Notes: a model not told the origin generated them from the sequence alone. Shown: positions 16,658-25,651, numbered from the stretch's first letter. The stretch: 64,000 nt of DNA from Spirochaetia bacterium UBA5763 (GCA_002418835.1 DIEX01000020.1:74783-138782); one strand, 5' to 3'. A program made the numbers and translations.

Positions 16658-19027
16658 CTAAATAATAGATTTAAGCATCCGTGAAAGTTCATCCGCAAGA
16701 TATGGCTTGCGGACTGTACCTTTAATACCTATAGTATCAGCTGTCAACCTGGATTCCTCATCAAGCATCCCTGAGGCAAGTATAACCTTCACATCCCGAT
16801 TAATTTTTTTAAGCTCAAGAAATACTTCAAGGCCTGACTTCCCCGGCATTGAAAGATCAACAAGTACTGCTGAAAGATCACTGCACCTCTCCCTGTAGAT
16901 ATTTACACCTTCATCACCATTGTCAGCAGTTATAACATTATATCCGCACTCTTCAAGGAATCCCCTTGCCACATTAAGCATTATATGCTCATCATCAATA
17001 ACCAGCACTGTTCCGCTCCCCATGGCAATGTCACCTGAACAATTTCCGGAGCTTTCAACAGCTTCAACATTACCATAAGAAGGAATATATACAGAGAACA
17101 CCGAACCTTTATCCGGCTCTGAATAGATATGAATAAGACCTCTGTGCTGTTTTATTATATTATACGATATTGCAAGTCCAAGCCCCGAACCCTCGTCCTG
17201 TTTTTTCATGGAGAAGAAAGGCTCGAATATTCTTTTCCTTGTTTCACTATCCATACCCACGCCGGTATCTGATACTTCAACTTTGACCCATCTCGCGTTA
17301 TTAGAATAACATTCAGGATACAGCTCTTTAATAATACAATCCGACTCCGTTTCATAAGCCCTTACTTTCAGAGTCCCCCCTTTTTTATCCTCATGAAACC
17401 GCATAATTGTCATAGCATGTGAGCCGTTGATGCATAGATTAAGAAACACCTGTTCAACCTGGACAATATCTCCCATAACAACCAGGGGTTTATCCGAAGG
17501 TAGATAATCTATCTCAACAGTTTTAGGGAGGCTGTTTCTGCATATCTCTATAACATGGTTCAGTGAACTATTTATATCCACAGGTGAGAGGGTAATTTCA
17601 TGTTTTCTGGAAAGAGCAAGGAGCTGTTTTATAAGGTCCGCAGAGCGGAGAGATGACTCCATACCTATCTTAAGATATTTATCGATCCTCTCACGCCTTT
17701 CAAGTTTCTGATCCTTTAGCATCCTTGTAAGGAGATCATAACTGCCGATTATTCCGCCGAGTATATTATTAAAATCATGCGCTATGCCGCTTACAAGGGT
17801 CCCTATTGCCTCCATCTTCTGCGCCTGGGCAAGCTGTTCATGCATCCGCCTGTTCTCTTCCTGTGCTTTTATCCTTTCACTGATATTCCTTGTTATACCC
17901 ACAATACCTATGGCATCACCATGGGAATTACGCAGAAATGATACAGTTACTTCAACAGGTATTACTGTTCCATCTTTTCGGAGATGTTCCAGTTCAATAT
18001 TTACGTATCTGTCAGGATCAGCTTTTCCGGTATTTTCAAGTTCAAGCTGCTCCTGGAATATCCGGATAACTCTGCTGAAAGAGTCAGGAGTATTCCATTT
18101 ATCAAACGGGAGGTTCATTGCCTCCTCTACAGTATAGCCGAAAATTCTTGCAGCAGATGGACTGATAAATGTGAAGTGAAGATTCATGTCTGCGGTCCAT
18201 ATCATGTCTGTGATATTATCCGCCATGAGCCTGTATTTTTTTTCATTTGCCGCGAGCATGGCATTGGTATTTCTCAGTTCAATAGTCCGCTCGACAACAA
18301 GCTCCTCAAGCCGATCTCTGTGGGCACGGAGATCCGATTCGGCTTTCTGACGTATCTTTACCTCTTCATTAAGTTTACGATTCGCATCTTCTGCTTCATT
18401 CTTTGCTTCAGCAAGATGCTCCTTTTCATCAAGAAGTTTCTGCTGTTCAAGCTCCATGGCCTTTTTATACTGCTCACGCATGGACTCATAATTATAAGTA
18501 AAGAGAATAATTAAAACAAGTGTAAAAAGATACCGGGAAATAAAACCTGCTTCATAAACAAAACCGTTAACAGAGAGTGAAGGGAATAACAGGAAAGCGG
18601 TAGTTACTCCAAAAACAAAAACAGTCCAGATTACCCCCTCTCTTTTGCCCAGCAGAAAAAAGGTAAAAGGGGGAATTGTAAGCACCCACATACCTGCATA
18701 GCCCTTCGCAGCTCCGGTATTCACCCAGTATATCATCAGAAAACATAGTAATGAAAGGGCAAACCTGTAGAAGACCTTTGCATTCCTTACTTTTCTGAAA
18801 ACAATAAGAAACAGAACAAAAAGCGCAGCTATAATATAATCAACAATACCATATCCGTAGTAGCCGTTTTTAATCAGATGGGCCCCGAAGATCACAAGCG
18901 GTGCTATAAGAAGAAGGAGAAATATTGAAAAGAGTTTTCTTCTTCCCGCCTCCTCAATATCTGAGGAGACAGTGCCTGAAAGCCGTCGCAAAAATTTGTC
19001 AGATAATTTTTCCAGTAAAGATGACAT
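16658..19027 (-). CDS. membrane hybrid histidine kinase: 7TM-like, PAS, HisKA, HATPase, REC
   Basis: 789 aa. N-terminal membrane part of about five to six spans (about 30-180), coiled coil (180-260), PAS (about 266-388), HisKA with H417 in SGIAHDFNNIL, HATPase, then a C-terminal receiver (about 666-789; VLVIDDEH, phospho-acceptor in VLVDLSMPGKSG, K in VRKPY). The HDFNN phospho-acceptor box marks the family of complex hybrid kinases common in environmental bacteria. A longer frame opens at 19099, but those first codons fall in a repeat remnant (19083 onward), so the MSSLLEKL start at 19027 is preferred although its ribosome-binding site is weak. No response regulator adjoins it; the downstream CBS protein is the only operon partner. 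Confidence 0.88.
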   Translation of the reverse strand: MSSLLEKLSDKFLRRLSGTVSSDIEEAGRRKLFSIFLLLLIAPLVIFGAHLIKNGYYGYGIVDYIIAALFVLFLIVFRKVRNAKVFYRFALSLLCFLMIYWVNTGAAKGYAGMWVLTIPPFTFFLLGKREGVIWTVFVFGVTTAFLLFPSLSVNGFVYEAGFISRYLFTLVLIILFTYNYESMREQYKKAMELEQQKLLDEKEHLAEAKNEAEDANRKLNEEVKIRQKAESDLRAHRDRLEELVVERTIELRNTNAMLAANEKKYRLMADNITDMIWTADMNLHFTFISPSAARIFGYTVEEAMNLPFDKWNTPDSFSRVIRIFQEQLELENTGKADPDRYVNIELEHLRKDGTVIPVEVTVSFLRNSHGDAIGIVGITRNISERIKAQEENRRMHEQLAQAQKMEAIGTLVSGIAHDFNNILGGIIGSYDLLTRMLKDQKLERRERIDKYLKIGMESSLRSADLIKQLLALSRKHEITLSPVDINSSLNHVIEICRNSLPKTVEIDYLPSDKPLVVMGDIVQVEQVFLNLCINGSHAMTIMRFHEDKKGGTLKVRAYETESDCIIKELYPECYSNNARWVKVEVSDTGVGMDSETRKRIFEPFFSMKKQDEGSGLGLAISYNIIKQHRGLIHIYSEPDKGSVFSVYIPSYGNVEAVESSGNCSGDIAMGSGTVLVIDDEHIMLNVARGFLEECGYNVITADNGDEGVNIYRERCSDLSAVLVDLSMPGKSGLEVFLELKKINRDVKVILASGMLDEESRLTADTIGIKGTVRKPYLADELSRMLKSII

Positions 19028-19082
19028 GAGTTTAATATATATCAGGTTCCCATAATTGACAATTATTATAAGCATAAAATTT

Positions 19083-19190
19083 TGGCATCCCGGTTTCACC
19101 CCGGGAGAGCTTCTTCGCAGCGCTCAGGGGGTGCACACTTCAGTTCGTGCAAATACCGGAATCTTATAGATTGATATTATTCTTTAAGAG
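19083..19190. repeat. decayed copy of the double-stem element
   Basis: Contains CATCCCGG, the ...CTTCGC...GCTCAGG... segment and CAGTTCGTGCAAATACCGGAATCT seen in intact copies, but lacks a good TGTCAT end. It overlaps the alternative start of the kinase gene. Confidence 0.55.
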
Positions 19191-19258
19191 GCATTTTATA
19201 CTATTAAGCCTGAATCATTTTTTAAAAAATAGTTGCACAGAATCACCCCGTTATATTT

Positions 19259-19276
19259 ATTGAACAATCATTCAAT
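19259..19276. promoter_or_regulatory. inverted repeat upstream of the hydrolase gene
   Basis: ATTGAA-N6-TTCAAT, 23 bp before the ATG at 19299. It shares ATCATTCA with the inverted repeat in front of the TetR gene at 50341. Possible operator; weak evidence. Confidence 0.3.
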
Positions 19277-19298
19277 TATATTATTTTAAGGTAATGTT

Positions 19299-20264
19299 AT
19301 GCCTGTAATAAAAAACTCAACATACAAAGCTCCGCTCTTTCTTGGCAACAACCATGTTCAGACAATTCTCCCGACACTATTCCGTAAAGTTAAAGGGGTG
19401 AATTACGAAAGGGAGAGAATTGACACACCTGACGGCGACTTCATTGATATAGATATATCCCCGGTAAACTCCGACAGGGCAATTGTTCTTTCACATGGTC
19501 TTGAGGGTGATTCAGGGAGACACTACATGAAAGGGATGATACGCGCGTTCAACCGCAGGGGGTGGGATGGAGCTGCTTTTAACTTCAGGGGATGCAGCGG
19601 TGAACCCAACAGAAACGCTGTTACCTATCACAGCGGTAAAACAGAGGATCTCCACGCTGTTGTGCAGCACCTTATCAGGACAAAAAAATATAAATCAATA
19701 GTTATTGCGGGATTCAGCCTTGGAGCAAATCTTACTCTCAAATATGCAGGGGAAAGAGGAAAAGATATTCTGCCTCAGATTAAATGCGCTGTTGGCATAT
19801 CAGCCCCTTGCGACCTTATATCCTCTTCTGTTGAAATTCATAAACCTAAAAATTACATCTATTCAAAAAGATTTCTGATTACGCTTATTGAGAAGATGAA
19901 GGAGAAGGAACATCAATTCCCTGAGGGAATTTCACGGGATTATTCATTGATCAAGACTCTCGGAGATTTCGACAATACTTTCACAGCGCCCCTCAACGGA
20001 TTCAAAGACGCAATGGATTACTGGGGGAGATGCAGTTCCAGAAAATATATAGCAGATACTGCAATTCCGACACTTATATTAAACGCGAAGGATGACCCTA
20101 TACTGGGGCCCGGGTGTTTCCCTTACGAGGAAGCAGAGGGGAACAGCAACCTGTTTCTTGAAGTTACGGAGAAAGGGGGGCACATGGGATTCATTACATT
20201 CGGCAGAAACGGAGAGTTCTGGCATGAGACAAGGGTTGCGGAGTTTGCTGAGGGGTGTTTATAG
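19299..20264 (+). CDS. alpha/beta hydrolase, YheT family
   Basis: 321 aa, cytoplasmic. The N-terminal GNNHVQTILPTLFRK is the hallmark of the YheT/ABHD1-3 family. Nucleophile elbow GFSLGANLTL, acid in LILNAKDDPILG, and catalytic histidine in EKGGHMGFI give a complete Ser-Asp-His triad. These enzymes are thought to hydrolyse esters or lipids; the physiological substrate is unknown. The last 54 bp of the gene, including the stop, are repeated 877 bp downstream at 21088, on the far side of the HEPN-MNT pair. An inverted repeat lies just upstream of the start and may be an operator. Confidence 0.9.
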   Translation: MPVIKNSTYKAPLFLGNNHVQTILPTLFRKVKGVNYERERIDTPDGDFIDIDISPVNSDRAIVLSHGLEGDSGRHYMKGMIRAFNRRGWDGAAFNFRGCSGEPNRNAVTYHSGKTEDLHAVVQHLIRTKKYKSIVIAGFSLGANLTLKYAGERGKDILPQIKCAVGISAPCDLISSSVEIHKPKNYIYSKRFLITLIEKMKEKEHQFPEGISRDYSLIKTLGDFDNTFTAPLNGFKDAMDYWGRCSSRKYIADTAIPTLILNAKDDPILGPGCFPYEEAEGNSNLFLEVTEKGGHMGFITFGRNGEFWHETRVAEFAEGCL

Positions 20265-20269
20265 TTTTT
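20211..20269 (+). repeat. direct repeat, left copy (3' end of hydrolase gene)
   Basis: 59 bp matching 21088-21146 with two mismatches. It includes the codons for the last part of the hydrolase and its stop. The two copies bracket the HEPN-MNT module. Confidence 0.85.
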
Positions 20270-20342
20270 ATAACGGAAGCGAATTGATCGCCTGTTGAGA
20301 GAGTATAATATTATTAATTTGCCACTGAATCAGATAATAATA

Positions 20343-20642
20343 TCAATGTATCTCTTTCCCGTATTTCATGATACTTTCAATAAACCCGCTTTTATCGGAA
20401 TTTTCATTAAGCAGAACAGGTTCAATTCGCACATCTATCTTTCCAACTAATTCAAAAAGCCTGGCACTTAATTCAAGATAATTGCCATCCACCCGATCTA
20501 CAATAACTGCAACATCAATATCACTATTGCTGTTTTCACAGCCCCGGGCGTATGACCCATAAAGGACTATTCTTTTTACAGGCAGTGTCTGTCTGACGAT
20601 ATCAGCATACTGTTTTACTTTTTCAATAACTGTTTGATCCAT
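20343..20642 (-). CDS. MNT-type minimal nucleotidyltransferase
   Basis: 99 aa. Pol-beta superfamily motif GSYARG followed by NSDIDVAVIVD (GSxxRG...DxD), the minimal nucleotidyltransferase (MNT) signature; a third acidic residue may be in VRIEPVLL. In HEPN-MNT modules the MNT protein is the antitoxin and can adenylylate the HEPN partner. It overlaps the HEPN gene by 28 bp, so the two are translationally coupled, with HEPN first. Both sit between two 59-bp direct repeats, which suggests arrival as a unit. Confidence 0.88.
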   Translation of the reverse strand: MDQTVIEKVKQYADIVRQTLPVKRIVLYGSYARGCENSNSDIDVAVIVDRVDGNYLELSARLFELVGKIDVRIEPVLLNENSDKSGFIESIMKYGKEIH

Positions 20643-21013
20643 TCGAATAATTCCTCAGTCTGTTTTAACAGTTCGTTACAAACCTGTTTTGTAAGGACTT
20701 TCAGTAATTCCTCCATGTCTTGAGGATACCTTGCCTGAATATTCAGAGGCATTAAACGGTTAAGAAGTCTCTTCATTTCATCATTTAAATGATCTTTCAG
20801 ATTAGATTGCTCTGCAAGTAATAAAAGATTATGAGTAAATGGAGGTTCATTAAGGATTGAATGCCAGTAATAAGCTTTTAATGATTTTTCAATAACCTGA
20901 TGACACATAAAGCCGACATATAGATATCTGCCGGCTTCAAGCATCGCTCTTGCAGTATCAAGATCATAACCGGACATATCAAGCCAGTATTGAATTTTAT
21001 TCTCTGCATCCAT
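20615..21013 (-). CDS. HEPN-domain protein (partner of MNT)
   Basis: 132 aa, all-helical. The segment AGRYLYVGFMCHQVIEKSLKAYYW is the HEPN core of the MNT-associated subfamily. The strict RNase motif Rx4-6H is not evident in the region I can align (R...H spacing is eight), so RNase activity is uncertain. Some MNT-linked HEPN proteins lack the motif. HEPN-MNT pairs are toxin-antitoxin or defence modules. It is the first gene of the pair, followed by the MNT gene with a 28-bp overlap. Confidence 0.85.
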   Translation of the reverse strand: MDAENKIQYWLDMSGYDLDTARAMLEAGRYLYVGFMCHQVIEKSLKAYYWHSILNEPPFTHNLLLLAEQSNLKDHLNDEMKRLLNRLMPLNIQARYPQDMEELLKVLTKQVCNELLKQTEELFEWIKQLLKK

Positions 21014-21087
21014 TATTAATATCTATATAGAATATTTATTCATGTCAAGCATATTCAGTGTAATAAAAACATTCAGGTGGTTTTCCA

Positions 21088-21146
21088 GGAGAGTTCTGGC
21101 ATGAGACAAGGGTTGCGGAGTTTGCTGAGGGGTGCTTATAATTTTT
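21088..21146 (+). repeat. direct repeat, right copy
   Basis: 59-bp copy of 20211-20269, with two mismatches. Its last bases overlap the stop codon of the exosortase gene (21136). This is what is expected if the hydrolase and exosortase genes were once directly convergent and an 818-bp HEPN-MNT segment entered there. Confidence 0.85.
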
Positions 21147-22617
21147 TCAATATAATAGGCATCTCCTTCACTGCGAACTCCATCAAAACACTCTCTCCTT
21201 TTTCAACACTGTTCAATTGCACAACCCTGGAGAGGCGAAACATCATGCAGTCATAATCTTTTGCAAACTGTGTGATTAATAACTTCTGAAGATCAATATA
21301 ACTCCCGACATTTTTATCATTGAACCTGTACCAGTAGTAAACCAGCAGCCCCCTGCCGTTTCTAGAAAAAAGCATTCTCCTGGCCGGTGTGCCGTTTATC
21401 ATCACGTCATTCTGTTCCAGCATATTATACCCTTCACCCTTTAGACAAAGTTCAGGCCTGTGAAGAAACGGGCCCCTGTCCCCGGATGAATGAAAGAAAT
21501 AAAGATAAACTTTACCATCTTCGCCGGTGCTCTTCTTTCTGATATACTGCCGCATCAGGATATCATCAGTATTAAGCATCCTGTAGTAACTCCCGGGAAG
21601 TGATTCATCCACAGATCTCCATCCGTCAGTCTCCGCTGCAATTAAATTCAACTTATGAGGGAATATTTTCTCCTCGTGGTAATAAGCGTTCACCTGATAT
21701 ACCAGTGAAAAAACCGTAAGCAGCATCATTACAATAATGTAAGGAAAAAGGTTTCTCTCCCCCTTTTCCGGCTGAGGTTTATACCCGCGTTTAATATTCT
21801 CTGAAGCAGGAAGTCCGAAGGAAATTTCATTGAAGAGCGACACCAGAAATAGAATAACAATAAATATTACAACACCAATCCCTTCGTGAAAATCCTCAAG
21901 TGCGAATTTTCCGTAGCCATTTACAGTTAGAACTGTAACTATAATGATTCTTAATATATTCGAAATAATTGCAGCAGGAATTGAAATCAGATAATCTATC
22001 CACGCGATGAATCTTCTCTTCTGTATAATCGCGAAAAACCATAGCAGTGACACCATGCCGAAAAGATTCTCCATTCCGCTGCATGCCGGTGTTATTTCAA
22101 TGTAATAATTATTTATATACAGCATACTGCCGTATCTTTCAATTGAAGGATAAATAACTGAAAGAATAAGTTCCGAGACATGTGCTGAAAACATCTTCAT
22201 ATCAAAAGTCAGGGGATCAAGAATAAATCCAGGCAGAGGGATGGCCAGCAGCAGATAAACAAAAAGCATAAAATTCTTCAGTACAAAACTTCTTCCGAGA
22301 TAAAAAACAACCAGGCCTGTAATTAAAAAATAAACCGCGAAATACTGGAATGTCCCAATGGCAAGATACCTTCCGGAGAGATCAAGAAGCATCGCGAAAA
22401 ATGTAATTAATGTACCTGTGATGTGTGAAGGCTGTGTGCTGTGTTTTAAACTTTTATAATTTCTGTAAAGGAGCCAGAGAAAAGCGGCAATAACAAGCGG
22501 GCCCTGACTATAATACGAATCTGCCAAAAACCAGCGCTTTGATAAGACTATTATACTGCTGTTGAAAAACAGCAGTATAGCCGAAAACAGCAGTATCTCA
22601 TTTCTCCGGAAATTCAT
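21136..22617 (-). CDS. exosortase fused to an EpsI domain
   Basis: 493 aa inner-membrane transpeptidase-like enzyme. About eight to nine spans fill residues 7-300. The proposed catalytic triad is present: C179 in TPACSGMENLFG, R223 in SNILRIIIV and H244 in DFHEGIGVV. After the last span (about 290-310) comes a periplasmic EpsI/DUF3485-type domain (WRSVDESLPGSYYRML, YLYFFHSSGDRGPFLHRPELCL). Exosortases cleave the PEP-CTERM tail of exported proteins and hand them to the envelope. EpsI is usually a separate gene; fusion is known in some exosortase subtypes. Its likely substrate gene, for a 90-aa PEP-CTERM protein, lies 50 bp upstream in the same orientation. I cannot assign the subtype. Confidence 0.9.
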   Translation of the reverse strand: MNFRRNEILLFSAILLFFNSSIIVLSKRWFLADSYYSQGPLVIAAFLWLLYRNYKSLKHSTQPSHITGTLITFFAMLLDLSGRYLAIGTFQYFAVYFLITGLVVFYLGRSFVLKNFMLFVYLLLAIPLPGFILDPLTFDMKMFSAHVSELILSVIYPSIERYGSMLYINNYYIEITPACSGMENLFGMVSLLWFFAIIQKRRFIAWIDYLISIPAAIISNILRIIIVTVLTVNGYGKFALEDFHEGIGVVIFIVILFLVSLFNEISFGLPASENIKRGYKPQPEKGERNLFPYIIVMMLLTVFSLVYQVNAYYHEEKIFPHKLNLIAAETDGWRSVDESLPGSYYRMLNTDDILMRQYIRKKSTGEDGKVYLYFFHSSGDRGPFLHRPELCLKGEGYNMLEQNDVMINGTPARRMLFSRNGRGLLVYYWYRFNDKNVGSYIDLQKLLITQFAKDYDCMMFRLSRVVQLNSVEKGESVLMEFAVKEMPIILKKL

Positions 22618-22667
22618 TTATTGCAGATATCTTTTTTTACCGGGAATTATTTCCGGAAAAAAATATA

Positions 22668-22940
22668 TCACAGATCTTTAATTTTCTTTGCACCGAAAGC
22701 TGCTGCAACACCGCCGGCAATAAGGAGAATAGTTACAGGCTCAGGAGTACCGCCTCCGCCACTATGAGGTTCATTGCCATAACCAGGCCCGTTGCCTTGT
22801 CCGGAATTGCCGCCCCCAGTATTATATCCATTGTCACTTCCATGGTGGCCGCCTCTGCTCCCCTTAGAATTCCCCAAACTGAAAGCTGATGTTGATAATG
22901 CCAGCGTAATAAGCAATACCAGAATAACCTGTTTTTTCAT
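22668..22940 (-). CDS. small glycine-rich PEP-CTERM protein
   Basis: 90 aa. Signal peptide (MKKQVILVLLITLALSTSAFS), a glycine/asparagine/histidine-rich low-complexity middle (GSRGGHHGSDNGYNTGGGNS), and a C-terminal PEP-CTERM signal: TPEPVTILL, a hydrophobic span, then basic AKKIKD. It lies 50 bp before the exosortase gene, so it is probably its dedicated substrate. The start is 22940: GGGAGG sits 4 bp upstream. A TTG at 22952 in the same frame overlaps that ribosome-binding site and is rejected. The mature product would be only about 45 residues, mostly glycine, suggesting a structural envelope or matrix role. Confidence 0.85.
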   Translation of the reverse strand: MKKQVILVLLITLALSTSAFSLGNSKGSRGGHHGSDNGYNTGGGNSGQGNGPGYGNEPHSGGGGTPEPVTILLIAGGVAAAFGAKKIKDL

Positions 22941-23114
22941 GATACCTCCCAATGTATATATCTATATTACACTTATAATGTAACATGGGATTAATTCAAG
23001 CTCTATTTAGCACAAATGGGCTGTTTTACAAAAAAAATATACAATTTGTATAATTTATGCTGAAAAATTCAGGTTTATATTCATTTTTACCGGAAAACCG
23101 GGGATTATCGATGG

Positions 23115-23363
23115 CTATCTGAAAGTTTTTTCATTCTTTATTTTTATCAGCAGATGCTCCAGGCCGTTGATCTTTATTTCATAAAGTGTCCCGAGAAGCA
23201 TCCCTAACTTCCCCTGCGGGAGCCCCTGATTATATAACCACTCCACATAGTTCACAGGGAGCTCACAAAGTATGCGCCCTTTAAATTTTCCGAAGGGCAT
23301 CTCCATTGACACAAGATCTCGTAGTATTTCAGGATTAAAAAGATGCGATGCTGATTCTTCCAT
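23115..23363 (-). CDS. DUF3820 family protein
   Basis: 82 aa. MPFGKFKGRILCELPVNYVEWLYNQGLPQGKLG is the DUF3820 signature: a short loop MPFGKxKG, then LPxxYLxW, then a helix with GKLGMLL. The family (quorum-sensing-regulated virulence factor-like) has a nuclease-like fold and no firmly assigned function in most bacteria. It is a single gene. A hairpin repeat (23388-23450) lies just upstream, between it and the Tgt fusion gene. Confidence 0.85.
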   Translation of the reverse strand: MEESASHLFNPEILRDLVSMEMPFGKFKGRILCELPVNYVEWLYNQGLPQGKLGMLLGTLYEIKINGLEHLLIKIKNEKTFR

Positions 23364-23387
23364 AACTTTTCCTATAATATCTTCATC

Positions 23388-23450
23388 TCGCGAAGCCGCT
23401 AAGACGCAAAGGTATAATCTTTTTAATAATCTTTGCGCCTCTGCGGCTTT
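23388..23450. repeat. palindromic intergenic repeat (CGCAAAG/CTTTGCG type)
   Basis: CGCGAAGCCGCTAAGACGCAAAG pairs imperfectly with CTTTGCGCCTCTGCGGCTTTACG around an AT-rich loop. A different family from the CCGG elements. Similar palindromes occur between genes in many bacterial genomes. Confidence 0.6.
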
Positions 23451-23484
23451 ACGATCTGATTTTTATTTTTTTAATTACAGCACT

Positions 23485-25512
23485 TTACGAATTATCAAAC
23501 TGCGGATGTTCAAGCACTCTTCTCTCTATCTCCGATTTTTCATCGTCACTGCAATCAGCGCCGTGCTTTGAACTGCTCCGTTCAAATCTTCCGAGCCACT
23601 CACGGTCAAGAAGTTCAATCCATGGCGGGCATGCCTCCGGCATCGAGAATGCGGCAGTTGTTTCGGACTTCGGGCCTGTACCGGCCCCTCTCCCCACATA
23701 AAAGCCCGCTGCAAGAAGAGCGCCCCTCACTTGTGTTGATGAAGAATAAGTAAACAGCATGGTTTTTGTGCCGGAGCATTTTTCATGCAGTTCTCTGAAC
23801 AAAGAGTATCTCCACAGAGGGGTGTCAGTATGAAGCGAAAACGGATCATAATATATGCAGTGAGGTGTATCAGCATAAGCTGCATGTTCCCTGAAATCAC
23901 CTTCAAGCAGAATCCATTCAACAGGTAAGCGTGCGGATCTCCATTTTGCGTTGTTCAATATCGCAGCAGGTGCAGGATGTTTAACATGCGGAAAGAGTGA
24001 CGGATTCTTCACAGCCAGCCTGAGGGAATCGAGATCATTTTCGAAACTAATAATCCTGAGATGCGGCAGCTCCCCTCCCTCCCCGAAAAGTTTTTCAAAT
24101 TCCCTTACTGTTGCCATGGCATTTGTCCCCGCGCCCAGGCCGACGTCCCAGATTACGAAGCTCTCATCTCTGTGGCTTGAGAGTGTTTCAGCCATATTAA
24201 GCTGATCCACATAGAGGCGCTTTGCTTCAATGACCGGATCAGTGACAGAGTGCATCACCTCCCCTGAACTGACATGACGGATACTGTGAAATCCCCCCTC
24301 CTGCTTCATAATCTCATAATTGCCAAGAGACATTATATTCTTATGCTTTTTTACACGTGTGGGTACCGGCGGATGGTTCTCATCACCCCGCACGAGAATG
24401 TCGCGCTGTTCAAGATAGTATGAGTAAAAATCACCGGCAATTATATGACTGCGCATGGAGCTCATTAAATTTCTGTAAAAAGTAAGATTATGGATGCCGA
24501 CAAGGTTTCCCCCGTAGTACTCACCTGTTTTAATAAGGTGATGGATATATCCGCGGCTGTATCTTCTGCATGCGGGGCATGAACAGTTTTCATCTATGGG
24601 CTTATCGGAAAATTTATACACTCCGCGCCTCAATTCAATGATCCCCTGTGTGGTATAGGCTACTCCCTGCTGCCCGTGCGACGTGGGGAGGATACAATCG
24701 AACATATCCACTCCACGGTGAACAGCCTCAAGGAGATCTATTGGAGTCCCGACTCCCATAAGGTAGCGCGGGTAATCTGCCGGAAGAAGCGACGCAGTAA
24801 GCTCAGTTATGTCGTTACGCTCATTTCCGGTTTCGCCCACTGCGAGCCCTCCGATAGCGTAACCGTCAAAGGGGAGAGATGTAATCTGCTCCGCGCTCCT
24901 TTTGCGGAGTTCAGGATAGCATGCACCCTGCACAATACCGAAGATAGACTGAGGGGAATCCCCCCGTGCAGCAAGGCTCCTCCCGGCCCAGCGTGCCGTA
25001 AGCTCCACAGACTCTTCACATTTTCCGTACTCAGATGTTGAAGGTATACACTGATCCATGGCCATCATTATATCGCTTCCGATATATCTCTGGGTCTCTA
25101 TACTTTTTTCCGGGCTGAGAAGTATGGTTACCCCGTCATGATAACTCCTGAAAGCAGCACCCTCCTCCGTAATCTTCACTGCGTTGGGAAGAGAAAATAC
25201 CTGGAACCCGCCGGAATCTGTGAGCACAGATCTCTCCCAGTTCATAAACTTATGTATACCGCCGAATTTTCTGAAGACCTCTGTTCCGGGACGTATAAGC
25301 AGGTGATACGTATTAGCCAGGAGCACGGGGAAACCGAGTTCATGGACAGCAGCCATATCCTGTGTCCGGATTACCCCTCTTGTTGCAACAGGCATAAACA
25401 CCGGGGTCTCAACTTCATTATGAAGTGTAATTAACCTTGAGGCCCGCGCTTTAGTTCCGGGAGCCTCTGCCTCCACCCTGAAATTAAGCCTTTTATTACT
25501 GATTGTATTCAT
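23485..25512 (-). CDS. tgt: tRNA-guanine transglycosylase fused to an MnmC-type methyltransferase domain
   Basis: 675 aa. Residues 1-385 are a bacterial Tgt: TDSGGFQVF with D99, GGLAVGE (221-227), GVDMFDCILPTS with probable nucleophile D272, and zinc ligands C310, C312, C315 plus a histidine at 324/325. Tgt swaps guanine-34 for preQ1 in GUN-anticodon tRNAs. The usual LPTRxGRxG is LPTSHGQQG here. Residues about 400-650 form an MnmC-like methyltransferase domain: VIWDVGLGAGTNAM (SAM motif I), IYYDPFSLHTDTPLW (DPFxP-like) and YVGRGAGTGPKSE. MnmC methylates U34 of other tRNAs. Normal Tgt is about 375 aa, so this is a true fusion of two wobble-base enzymes. No separate FAD domain is attached. Confidence 0.9.
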   Translation of the reverse strand: MNTISNKRLNFRVEAEAPGTKARASRLITLHNEVETPVFMPVATRGVIRTQDMAAVHELGFPVLLANTYHLLIRPGTEVFRKFGGIHKFMNWERSVLTDSGGFQVFSLPNAVKITEEGAAFRSYHDGVTILLSPEKSIETQRYIGSDIMMAMDQCIPSTSEYGKCEESVELTARWAGRSLAARGDSPQSIFGIVQGACYPELRKRSAEQITSLPFDGYAIGGLAVGETGNERNDITELTASLLPADYPRYLMGVGTPIDLLEAVHRGVDMFDCILPTSHGQQGVAYTTQGIIELRRGVYKFSDKPIDENCSCPACRRYSRGYIHHLIKTGEYYGGNLVGIHNLTFYRNLMSSMRSHIIAGDFYSYYLEQRDILVRGDENHPPVPTRVKKHKNIMSLGNYEIMKQEGGFHSIRHVSSGEVMHSVTDPVIEAKRLYVDQLNMAETLSSHRDESFVIWDVGLGAGTNAMATVREFEKLFGEGGELPHLRIISFENDLDSLRLAVKNPSLFPHVKHPAPAAILNNAKWRSARLPVEWILLEGDFREHAAYADTPHCIYYDPFSLHTDTPLWRYSLFRELHEKCSGTKTMLFTYSSSTQVRGALLAAGFYVGRGAGTGPKSETTAAFSMPEACPPWIELLDREWLGRFERSSSKHGADCSDDEKSEIERRVLEHPQFDNS

Positions 25513-25651
25513 AAGTACATTTCATATTCACCTTTTTTCCACGTCAAGCCGGTATTCACCCTGCACAGCGAAATCCCACGGGCGGGAATTAATTTTCGGA
25601 AAAAATGTTATATTTCAACTATGTCCAAAAAATTATAGCAACAAACAATTT

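Noticed and set aside
16648..16698. Longer start of the CBS gene
   Set aside because: It would overlap the kinase gene by 41 bp and lacks a ribosome-binding site, while the ATG at 16647 has AGAGAGAA in front.
19028..19099. Longer start of the hybrid kinase
   Set aside because: The first codons lie in a decayed repeat element.
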